From: Paenibacillus lutimineralis
GTDB taxonomy: Bacteria > Bacillota > Bacilli > Paenibacillales > Paenibacillaceae
Length of the DNA: 64,000 nucleotides
Direction: 5' to 3'
Assembly: GCF_003991425.1 (NCBI RefSeq)
Contig: NZ_CP034346.1
Coordinates: 1,153,501-1,217,500, forward strand
The translations under genes and the position numbers were made by a program. Numbering within the stretch: position 1 is the first letter of the stretch; the number at the start of each line of letters is the position of its first letter. The notes beneath the pieces were generated by a model. That model was not told where the DNA came from, did not search any database, and worked only from the letters and a program-made list of their open reading frames with translations. Positions 47,316 through 54,755 of the stretch are shown in pieces.

Positions 47316-48260
47316 TTACAGCTGCTTGAGTTTCCATTGTATGCCTTGCAGCAATAACTCGTTTCCTTTAGCGAACAAGCGGTATTTGGGGCTCAAGGTG
47401 GAGCATAACGTGCTGAACCGTTCAATTCGTTCTGTTCTCGGATGCTGCGAATATTCAGCAAAGTAGCGAAAAAAATCCTCCTGGCTCACGGATTGTCCAG
47501 AGCTCGCATATAGCATGGCCGTGTCCTCGACAATCTTTTGAACGTAAGGACTTTCGGCAGATTGCTTTTGCATCAAAGCCGTATTTAACCGATTGTGAAT
47601 TTCCTCAAGTTTTTTGACCCATCTTGCTGCATCATAATGAGGCCGATGGACCATGTTGAAGAATAGAAATTCATCGTTTTTAAGGTCGGCTATAAACTGA
47701 GGATCGTTCAGGAGCTCCTGCAATTCATGCCAAGCAATCGTTTGTTTGGCCGATATTTTCGTTTGATTGATAATGTGTTTGTTAAAGTTGTACAGGAATG
47801 AGTTTCTCCATTCCGCCGGAATGCCCTCTAGAAATCGGGACTCTTCTACTTTTTCAAGGATAAATTGCTCACGTTTCTCTGTGTTGACGGCTCGTGTGGT
47901 CACCAGATCATAAATATATTGCAAGGAAGCCTCGTCTTGCTCCTTCGCTTGCCGCAGAATGGATAACATATTCGTGAGTGTGCTCATTTGTGTCTCTATA
48001 GATTCAATCTGCCAGTCGAGTGCTTTGTCCAGCGGTATCTCGCCAGAGAGCATCTCTTTAATCTCATCGATCCCGAAATCCAGGTATCGCAGGGTTGTAA
48101 TTAGCTCTAAGCGCCATAGATCGGAAGACGTGTACAACCGATGTCCACCCTCTGTATATTCTGTGGGCCTAAGCAGTCCGACCGTGTCATAGTAACGGAC
48201 GGTCTTGATGGTAGTTCCGGTCATTTTTGCGGCTTCCCCGATGGAATATGTCTTGTCCAA
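47316..48260 (-). CDS. MerR-family regulator, copy 2
   Basis: 314 residues from a TTG eight bases after GGGGG, the position equivalent to the GTG of copy 1. The HTH is nearly identical to copy 1 (YSIGEAAKMTGTTIKTVRYY, GGHRLYTSSDLWRL) and the C-terminal domain is colinear (SAKQTIAWHELQELLNDPQF). Upstream on the minus strand a TATAAT (in 48279-48290) and the CAAACAGGGGGTGTCATC leader match copy 1. Probable activator of hydrolase copy 2. Confidence 0.85.
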   Translation of the reverse strand: MDKTYSIGEAAKMTGTTIKTVRYYDTVGLLRPTEYTEGGHRLYTSSDLWRLELITTLRYLDFGIDEIKEMLSGEIPLDKALDWQIESIETQMSTLTNMLSILRQAKEQDEASLQYIYDLVTTRAVNTEKREQFILEKVEESRFLEGIPAEWRNSFLYNFNKHIINQTKISAKQTIAWHELQELLNDPQFIADLKNDEFLFFNMVHRPHYDAARWVKKLEEIHNRLNTALMQKQSAESPYVQKIVEDTAMLYASSGQSVSQEDFFRYFAEYSQHPRTERIERFSTLCSTLSPKYRLFAKGNELLLQGIQWKLKQL

Positions 48261-48387
48261 GGATGACACCCCCTGTTTGCATTATACTACCTACGCCCCA
48301 TAACAGAGGTGAGGCTATTCTGCTATGATATAATAAATATACCTATAAAAGGAAGGTTTCTATATAGAGAGATAGGGAGAGGATCGG

Positions 48388-50652
48388 ATGAAGAGAGGAA
48401 TTACGCTACTGTTTAATCTGGTGTTTTTTATTCCGACCATTATTTTAAGTATCATGGTTTGGGTGGATTATACGGATCAACTTGATGCTAACTTGAATAG
48501 GGAGCTTACATCCGAACGAGAACTGTTCTTTCTGGACCGAGGTAATAAAGTTCTTGGGATTACGCATGATAGTGACAGCGGACTGAAGGGTGAACTTTAC
48601 GATGTTAAAACAGAGAAACTTATTAAAGAGATACCCCTCTATTCTAATATACATAGCCAGATTGTATCCGCATATCAGAATGGCCGTTTGATTCTGGTTA
48701 CGAATAATGCTGAAGATCAGCTTGAGATGAATATGATCGATTCTGAAGGTGGCGTGCAAGAACTGGCGCAAGGGAAGCTGGAGATCTCTGGATTTATAGA
48801 TAATAATGTGTTCTCCTGGCTGGGGAAAGTCATAGTCATGGGGACAGAGGGGGATAAAACTCCCTATATTGCTGAGATTAATCAGGGGAAATTGCAGAAG
48901 GTTGAACTGAACAATAACCAGTTACTGCCCTCCAGACCAACCTATATGCGGCTAGTTCAGGGGAGCTTCGAGAGCAGTGCGGCTATGCCGATGTTCGAAG
49001 TAGATCTTCATGATGGCCGGACGGCATATGTAAGCGGGGTGCTGAACGATCAGGGGCTTCCACTAACATATGTCAAAAAGGGTGAAGAGAGCTCGTTCGA
49101 TGCCGAAGACCGTGCTGCTCACCAATTTGCGGAACAGTATGGCCGGGACCAGACTAGCCTGCTTAAAGTGGATTCCGATTATCCCGAACAAGTCCGGTAT
49201 TATGATGCGGCAGCAGAGAAATGGGGCGCTGTACTGCCAACCCCGATGCCAGTGTACCAGGCGAAGCTGTATCTGCTGAACGATGAGGAGACTCTGATTG
49301 CTGGCTCCAACACGAAGGATGAGGCAGAAGGGCATGTTCTCGGATATCTGTACAATGAGAAGACGAGAGAATTTACGGATGTATCCGCGATCGTGTCCAT
49401 GCTTACTTATGACAATCTGAACGATAGGAAGCTGCATTTTTATAAAGATGTTGGGGATGACCTGCTGTACTATTCCAATTCGACGGCTTCTACCGCATGG
49501 ATGAATGTGCGTGAGGGAGCGTTTGGGCTTCTCTACCAAGAGAAAGTCCAGCAATGGCAGCATCATAGGGAAGAAAATCATAGATCCTTCCAAACCTTTA
49601 TGGATTATTTCAAGCAAGGAGACGGCCTAATTATCAACTGGGTGATCTGGATCATCATTCCGCTCGTTCTGTTCGGTGCATTGGCCATTTTACCGCCGAT
49701 ATTGCGGGCGAAGCATAGACGAGGATTAGAACAGGGGGTTACCCTCACAGGAACGATCACGCAAATGTCCCAGACAGGGACATATATCAATAACCAGCCG
49801 CAGGTTCGCTTCATGGTACGTTTCCTGGATGAAGGCCAGACGAAGGAAATTGCGATCAAGAAGGTCATTTCACATATAGATCGTATACAGGTTGGTGACC
49901 AGATTCTCATTAGTTATAACCGCAGCAAGAACAAGGCGATGATTCTTAATGCAGCAGATGCGGCGGAAAGTGTGAAGCCGAGAACTATTGAAGAAGCAGT
50001 GCTGACTAAGATCGATTTTATTGGAACGGCGCAGCGGGGAAGTGCGTTAATGCTTCATTTTGAAGCTGCGGGCCATGCATATTCCATTCCTGTCGTGCAG
50101 GCGGCGGGGTTCGAATACCAGACTGGGGAGAGAGCAACGCTCATCCAGGTCGGAGAGCAACCCCGTCTGCTCGAATATGGAAGTTTATCGGCACGGGCCC
50201 GGAGTACAGCGGAGAGACTTACACTTCAGGGCGAGATTACGCGAATTCAGCCGTGCGGGGTTACGATCCAGGATCGGCAGTTAATGGTGCTTGAGGTGCT
50301 GATCAGTCATGGACAGGAGCGGATCCGCAAGGTAAACAGCGAGTTTGTACCTCGGGGGCTTAATGTGCAGGCCGGCTCTATCATCCAGGTATCTGTGAGA
50401 AAAGAGGAGCTTGATAGAGAAGTGCGCCTGCTTCAAGGCAGACAAGGAGGTGGGAAGGTGACATCCGTCGAATTTGCCGGTACTACCGGAGACCGTCCTT
50501 TAGCCCGCATTACTGTCCGGCGAGGAGACGAGGAATATTTGATCGAACAGTCGATCGAACCCGTGTATGGGGTTGAAGTTGGGGATGAGCTATGGATCGC
50601 CTATGATGAACATACGCGTGAAGCAGTTATTGTGAATTATGCTGTGAATTAA
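48388..50652 (+). CDS. Large membrane protein with tandem beta-type repeats, unrecognised
   Basis: 754 residues. One membrane helix at about residues 5-25, a ~390-residue outer region, a second helix near 415-440 (VIWIIIPLVLFGALAILPPI), then a cytoplasmic part of about 310 residues. That part holds four divergent ~70-residue units with the recurring pattern 'GTIT-M..TG ... VRF ... VGDQI-ISY' (first starting LTGTITQMSQTG, last ending VEVGDELWIAYDEHTREAVI), like DUF3592/SH3- or OB-type folds. The outer region contains DYPEQVRYYDAAAEKWG-type beta-propeller-like sequence. Function unknown. Confidence 0.7.
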   Translation: MKRGITLLFNLVFFIPTIILSIMVWVDYTDQLDANLNRELTSERELFFLDRGNKVLGITHDSDSGLKGELYDVKTEKLIKEIPLYSNIHSQIVSAYQNGRLILVTNNAEDQLEMNMIDSEGGVQELAQGKLEISGFIDNNVFSWLGKVIVMGTEGDKTPYIAEINQGKLQKVELNNNQLLPSRPTYMRLVQGSFESSAAMPMFEVDLHDGRTAYVSGVLNDQGLPLTYVKKGEESSFDAEDRAAHQFAEQYGRDQTSLLKVDSDYPEQVRYYDAAAEKWGAVLPTPMPVYQAKLYLLNDEETLIAGSNTKDEAEGHVLGYLYNEKTREFTDVSAIVSMLTYDNLNDRKLHFYKDVGDDLLYYSNSTASTAWMNVREGAFGLLYQEKVQQWQHHREENHRSFQTFMDYFKQGDGLIINWVIWIIIPLVLFGALAILPPILRAKHRRGLEQGVTLTGTITQMSQTGTYINNQPQVRFMVRFLDEGQTKEIAIKKVISHIDRIQVGDQILISYNRSKNKAMILNAADAAESVKPRTIEEAVLTKIDFIGTAQRGSALMLHFEAAGHAYSIPVVQAAGFEYQTGERATLIQVGEQPRLLEYGSLSARARSTAERLTLQGEITRIQPCGVTIQDRQLMVLEVLISHGQERIRKVNSEFVPRGLNVQAGSIIQVSVRKEELDREVRLLQGRQGGGKVTSVEFAGTTGDRPLARITVRRGDEEYLIEQSIEPVYGVEVGDELWIAYDEHTREAVIVNYAVN

Positions 50653-50686
50653 AGTCCTGTTGCGTGAGATTGGGGAGGGGATGAAC

Positions 50687-51688
50687 ATGGATACTTCAAA
50701 TGCCATTCACTTGTTGAAGTGCCACGCTTATGCGCATGATGATGTGCATTTGCCGAAAGCAGAGAATGGGTTCCTGGGCAGTCTCCGGCCGTTCCAGGGT
50801 GAGCTGAAAGAAGAAAATTTGCATGAAATGATGGTTGTTATACGTGCGCTTGCCACCAAGCTTGGTGAGCCTGCGCTGGACCGTGAGATCGTATCATGCT
50901 TGTGGACTATTTGTAAGCTCGGACGCGCCTGGGCAGTGGAACCGAATGGGATGCTGCGTTCGAACGGTTTGATTACAGAGGAGCAAGTCGAACGTATGGA
51001 GAATTGGCTGGATCTGATCTCCTATGCCGTTATGATTCTGCTGGACGACGGGGGCGAGGAAGAAGCATTTTGGGGCTATCGTGAATATGTCTCAGAGCAG
51101 CTTGAACCTCTAATGGCAGAGCTGGATCATTTGCTCCAGGAGAAAGTAGTAGAGGCTGAAATTCAGGAGCTGCATGGCGAGTACAAAGAGCTGGCAGGAG
51201 CCAGTGAAGAGAGCTTGGCCGCGTTTGAGAGGAAATTCGATGTGCTTCTGCCTGAGGATTTTCGCAGCTTCTATCGCCGCAAGGACGGCAGTGGATATGC
51301 GTTTCACATTCTGTATCCAGGGGATGCCGATGCGGAAGAGTGTGTTCCCTACTACATCATGTCCCTGGCTGAAATGGAAAAGACCAAGGGCTATTTCTGC
51401 GAACGGGATGAGCTGTTGGCGCAGTATTATTCCGAAGAAGAGATTCGGGAACTTGCCCCAGAAATTAAGCCGTATTTATTTTATAGAAAATGGTTTCCGT
51501 TTGCGACGATGGCCGGCGGCTCTCTATATTTAATGCTCGACCTTGATCCTTCCGACCAAGGTACATATGGGCAGATTATCAGTTATGTGCATGACCCGGA
51601 TTTTGTATATTATGTTGCCGGTTCCTTCACAGATTTGCTTCGCGAGTCGAACCGAAATTTGAGTCTGATGGAAGAAATCGAGTATTAA
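50687..51688 (+). CDS. SMI1/KNR4-domain protein
   Basis: 333 residues from the ATG at 50687; the ATG at 50681 sits too close to GGGGAGGGG. The C-terminal half is an SMI1/KNR4 (SUKH) domain (SLAAFERKFDVLLPEDFRSF, then AGGSLYLMLDLDP). The first ~170 residues are helical and unrecognised. SUKH proteins often serve as immunity proteins against secreted toxins, but no toxin gene is visible here. It starts 34 bp after the membrane protein gene and probably belongs to that operon. Confidence 0.75.
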   Translation: MDTSNAIHLLKCHAYAHDDVHLPKAENGFLGSLRPFQGELKEENLHEMMVVIRALATKLGEPALDREIVSCLWTICKLGRAWAVEPNGMLRSNGLITEEQVERMENWLDLISYAVMILLDDGGEEEAFWGYREYVSEQLEPLMAELDHLLQEKVVEAEIQELHGEYKELAGASEESLAAFERKFDVLLPEDFRSFYRRKDGSGYAFHILYPGDADAEECVPYYIMSLAEMEKTKGYFCERDELLAQYYSEEEIRELAPEIKPYLFYRKWFPFATMAGGSLYLMLDLDPSDQGTYGQIISYVHDPDFVYYVAGSFTDLLRESNRNLSLMEEIEY

Positions 51689-51784
51689 TCCGGCTGAGCT
51701 GCCGATGGCATCGAATCACTGGCGATTCATTCCCGAAGGAGCTGGAAACTTCTATTTTCTTAGGAGAGCGGAGGAGGTGGTTGT

Positions 51785-52591
51785 TTGAGACAGATTATTT
51801 TGGATGAGATTTTTAAAATTGAGCAGGAGCACCAAGTCAAAGTCTTGTTTGCCGTGGAATCGGGCAGTCGGGCTTGGGGATTTCCGTCGCAGGATAGCGA
51901 TTATGATGTGCGGTTCGTCTATATTCATCGGCCGGAATGGTACCTGTCTATTGATGAGAAACGGGATGTCATCGAGCTTCCGATTAATGAGCAGCTAGAT
52001 ATCAGCGGCTGGGATATCAGAAAAGCGTTGAAGCTGTTCCGTAAATCGAACCCGGCTTTTCTGGAATGGCTCGTGTCAGATATCCAGTACTATGAAGCCT
52101 ATGGGTTCAAAGAAGAGATGATCGCGATAAGAGACCGTGTCTTCTCTCCTCAAGCATCGGTCTATCACTATCTGCATATGGCGAAAGGGAACTTTCGGGA
52201 ATATCTACAGGGCGAGCAGGTGAAGATTAAAAAATACTTCTACGTGCTTAGACCGATTCTTGCTTGCCAATGGATTCAAAAATACAATACGAGTCCGCCG
52301 ATTTTGTTCCAAGATCTGGTTCGAGACCTGGTGACTGAGCCGGAGCTTCGGGCAGCTATCGAGGATTTGTTGAGCAGGAAACTAGCTGGAGAAGAACTAA
52401 ATCTCGAGCAGCGGGTTGATGTCATCAATGAATTTGTTGAACGAGAGATTGAGCATATAACAGAGTATGCTAAATCGGTACAAGCTGATCTTGAAGATCC
52501 AACAGAGCTTCTGGACGAGCTGTATCGGAAGTATTTGCAGATCGTTTATCAAGCCGCAGATTCTCCATATGTTAAAAATTCTGATCATTAA
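51785..52591 (+). CDS. RlaP/YcgL-like nucleotidyltransferase
   Basis: 268 residues from a TTG preceded by GGAGGAGGTGG. The polymerase-beta fold motif is VESGSRAWGFPSQDSDYDVRFVY (GS followed by DxD, metal-binding Asp residues), as in COG3541 proteins related to the RNA-ligase-associated RlaP family. The remainder is helical. It could transfer a nucleotide to RNA or protein; the substrate is unknown. Followed by a terminator-like stem. Confidence 0.8.
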   Translation: MRQIILDEIFKIEQEHQVKVLFAVESGSRAWGFPSQDSDYDVRFVYIHRPEWYLSIDEKRDVIELPINEQLDISGWDIRKALKLFRKSNPAFLEWLVSDIQYYEAYGFKEEMIAIRDRVFSPQASVYHYLHMAKGNFREYLQGEQVKIKKYFYVLRPILACQWIQKYNTSPPILFQDLVRDLVTEPELRAAIEDLLSRKLAGEELNLEQRVDVINEFVEREIEHITEYAKSVQADLEDPTELLDELYRKYLQIVYQAADSPYVKNSDH

Positions 52592-52596
52592 GTAGC

Positions 52597-52635
52597 AAAA
52601 GCCCACTGACCAGTTGGTCGTGGGCTTCATTTTCT
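52597..52635 (+). terminator. Terminator between convergent genes
   Basis: AAGCCCAC (52599-52606) pairs with GTGGGCTT (52620-52627); the stem continues with TGACCA/TGGTC with one bulge. CATTTTC follows. Confidence 0.65.
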
Positions 52636-52657
52636 TCTGATATATTAAATATTATTA

Positions 52658-52819
52658 CTATTTCTGAATCAAAGCATTGACATCATCGCTGAAGGCTTCG
52701 CTGTACTGCTTGAATAGTCCTGTATCGAAACCTGAATCGTTAGAGTTTGCTTGAGGTGGGTTCTGCTTAACATATTCATACATGCTGTCGATTTCTCCGG
52801 AAAGCTTAGACCAAATCAC
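52658..52819 (-). CDS. 53-codon ORF coupled to the lipoprotein gene
   Basis: Its GTG start overlaps the lipoprotein stop (TAGTG), and AAGGAG lies just upstream inside that gene. The 53-residue product (SKLSGEIDSMYEYVKQNPP, then FKQYSEAFSDDVNALIQK) is soluble, helical and protein-like in composition. It is either a translationally coupled small protein or the 3' remnant of a deleted gene now joined to the lipoprotein gene. I do not recognise the family. Confidence 0.45.
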   Translation of the reverse strand: MIWSKLSGEIDSMYEYVKQNPPQANSNDSGFDTGLFKQYSEAFSDDVNALIQK

Positions 52820-53526
52820 TACTCCTTTTCAATCGTAGATACCGTAAAGAAAATCGCGTTGGTTACGCCTCCGATAACATTATCAAAGGAGAATATTTCA
52901 GTTGGAACACCGGTCATAGTAACATAATCATCCTCTAGAATATCACCTGTTGAACTCAAGTAAATTCCAACTAGGGAGTTACCGTATTCATCCATGATGT
53001 GTATAACAGCCATTGTTCCATAATCCGTTTCGTCCTCTTCAATATCTATAACATATCCACTAATGGTTACCATTTTATCTAAATATGGATTGATATTTTT
53101 GAATAAATGCTTTGTTGTAATACTTGCATCTGCTTCGGATTCAGCAGTTTTTTTCGTTTTAGCGGTTACAGCTGGGAAAAGCTCGCTATGATCGACTAAA
53201 TAGTTATAAGTTTTTTCATTGAGCTGACCTCCTTCGGTCAATTCAGGAACAATTAGTTCCATAATGTCAGCGATTTCGGTCTTTTTGGAGTTCCCTTTTG
53301 AAGTGTTTGAGCTTTCAATCTCCTCAGCTTCTGTTCCCTTTTCAGCTAGCTCTTTTTTTAATTTTTCAGTCTCCGCCTTTAACTTCTCGTTCTCCTCTTC
53401 AATCTGCTTTTGATTGTTTGTATTACTAGAATTACTATGACTAGCCTCTTTACCGACGTTATTTCCACAAGCTGAAACAATAATGGCAAGAATCAGGGCT
53501 AGCAATGATACTGACAATCTCTTCAT
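52819..53526 (-). CDS. Lipoprotein with coiled coil and OB-like C-terminus
   Basis: 235 residues. Lipobox IVSACG puts the lipidated cysteine at residue 20. A Ser/Asn-rich spacer and a charged coiled coil (EEENEKLKAETEKLKKELAEK) follow, then a C-terminal beta region (MVTISGYVIDIEEDE ... DYVTMTGVPTEIFSF) resembling tRNA_anti-like/OB modules found in Firmicute lipoproteins. Surface-exposed; function unknown. The ATG has AAGGAAG upstream. Confidence 0.75.
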   Translation of the reverse strand: MKRLSVSLLALILAIIVSACGNNVGKEASHSNSSNTNNQKQIEEENEKLKAETEKLKKELAEKGTEAEEIESSNTSKGNSKKTEIADIMELIVPELTEGGQLNEKTYNYLVDHSELFPAVTAKTKKTAESEADASITTKHLFKNINPYLDKMVTISGYVIDIEEDETDYGTMAVIHIMDEYGNSLVGIYLSSTGDILEDDYVTMTGVPTEIFSFDNVIGGVTNAIFFTVSTIEKE

Positions 53527-53708
53527 TCGTTACTTCTTCCTTTGTTTTCCTCATCGGCTGAGGGATTTGCTAGGTTCTATGTAACATTATTCTACATCAA
53601 AAGACATAAGTTGGCGATATGTGGAATTTATTCATGCTATCACCAATCGAAAAAAGACTACTTAGCCACGGGTTTTTTATGATATGGCCGTTATCGAATC
53701 CTCGAAGT

Positions 53709-54650
53709 TCATTGATAATGCCGCAACAGATCCTTCGCATGACAACGAATGTGATCGATGATTTCCTGCGGTTCGATGACCCGTGCTTCCTTCCCCAACT
53801 GGGCAAAAAATTCAGCGGTGAAGGGAATTTCATTACGGTCGATCACCATGTCGATCAGGCCGACGATTCCACCCTCTCGCTCCTTCTCGAGCAAGATAGG
53901 CTGGTACCAAGGTTTGCTTCGGCTTTTCCTTATTCCCTCCCGGGTTAATTCCACTACCAGACGGACCGGCGAGGAGATGGTATAACTCTGTAGCCATTCC
54001 CTTAGTTCCGTCCCCACCGTATACGTGTCCTCCGAAACCGTTAATGACAAAATACGGTCCACTCGAAACAGTTGAATTCTACCGGCGTCCATATCATAAG
54101 CAGGCATATACCATAAGCCATCATTCGTATAAATGCCGATAGGCGCCACACTTCTCTCTTTATCGCTGTTCTTGGACTGATACCCCATAGTGATGATCCG
54201 GTTCTCGGCAGCGGCTTCGATCAGTTCTTTTAAATAAGGGGCGAGTAGGCCTCGCTTCGGACTCCAGAAGGATAGCACAGTTTCCAGTTGGCTAATCTTC
54301 CTCCTGGTATCCTCCGGCAGCGCTGCAAGGAGCTTTCTTGAAGCCGATTCGATATCAGCGTCAAAGGGCAGTGATTCGTAGAACGCGAGCGACCGGAAGG
54401 CGAAGAAGATGGATAGGACTTCGTTCTCATCGAATAGAACCGGCGGAAGCACTCTGTTTTTAAGCGTACGGTACCCTCCGTTGCGGCCTTGTTCCGTGTA
54501 TATTGGCACGCCCATTTCACTGATCTCCATTAAGTAGCGATGCGCGGTACGGACGGAAACTCCAAACTCATCGGCGACCTCCTGGGCGGTAAAACTTCGT
54601 CTAGAATTCACGTACATAATCAGATCAAACAGCAGCTTGGACTTAGACAT
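53709..54650 (-). CDS. HTH_11/WYL-domain transcriptional regulator (YafY-like)
   Basis: 313 residues from the ATG after GGGGGAGACC. An N-terminal winged helix (SRRSFTAQEVADEFGVSVRT AHRYLMEIS region), then a WYL domain (about residues 130-220, SVAPIGIYTNDGLWYMPAYD) and a WCX-type C-terminal extension. WYL proteins sense small ligands or nucleic acids and often respond to DNA damage. It is divergent from the UvrA-like gene across a 105-bp region, which makes that gene its likely target. Confidence 0.85.
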   Translation of the reverse strand: MSKSKLLFDLIMYVNSRRSFTAQEVADEFGVSVRTAHRYLMEISEMGVPIYTEQGRNGGYRTLKNRVLPPVLFDENEVLSIFFAFRSLAFYESLPFDADIESASRKLLAALPEDTRRKISQLETVLSFWSPKRGLLAPYLKELIEAAAENRIITMGYQSKNSDKERSVAPIGIYTNDGLWYMPAYDMDAGRIQLFRVDRILSLTVSEDTYTVGTELREWLQSYTISSPVRLVVELTREGIRKSRSKPWYQPILLEKEREGGIVGLIDMVIDRNEIPFTAEFFAQLGKEARVIEPQEIIDHIRCHAKDLLRHYQ

Positions 54651-54755
54651 GGTCTCCCCCAAATTAGTAATTTAAACAAGACAAGAATTGTCATGTTAAA
54701 AGTATATGCTATTCCTTACAAACGTTCAAAAGACGAAGAAGGAGTGCATTAACAA

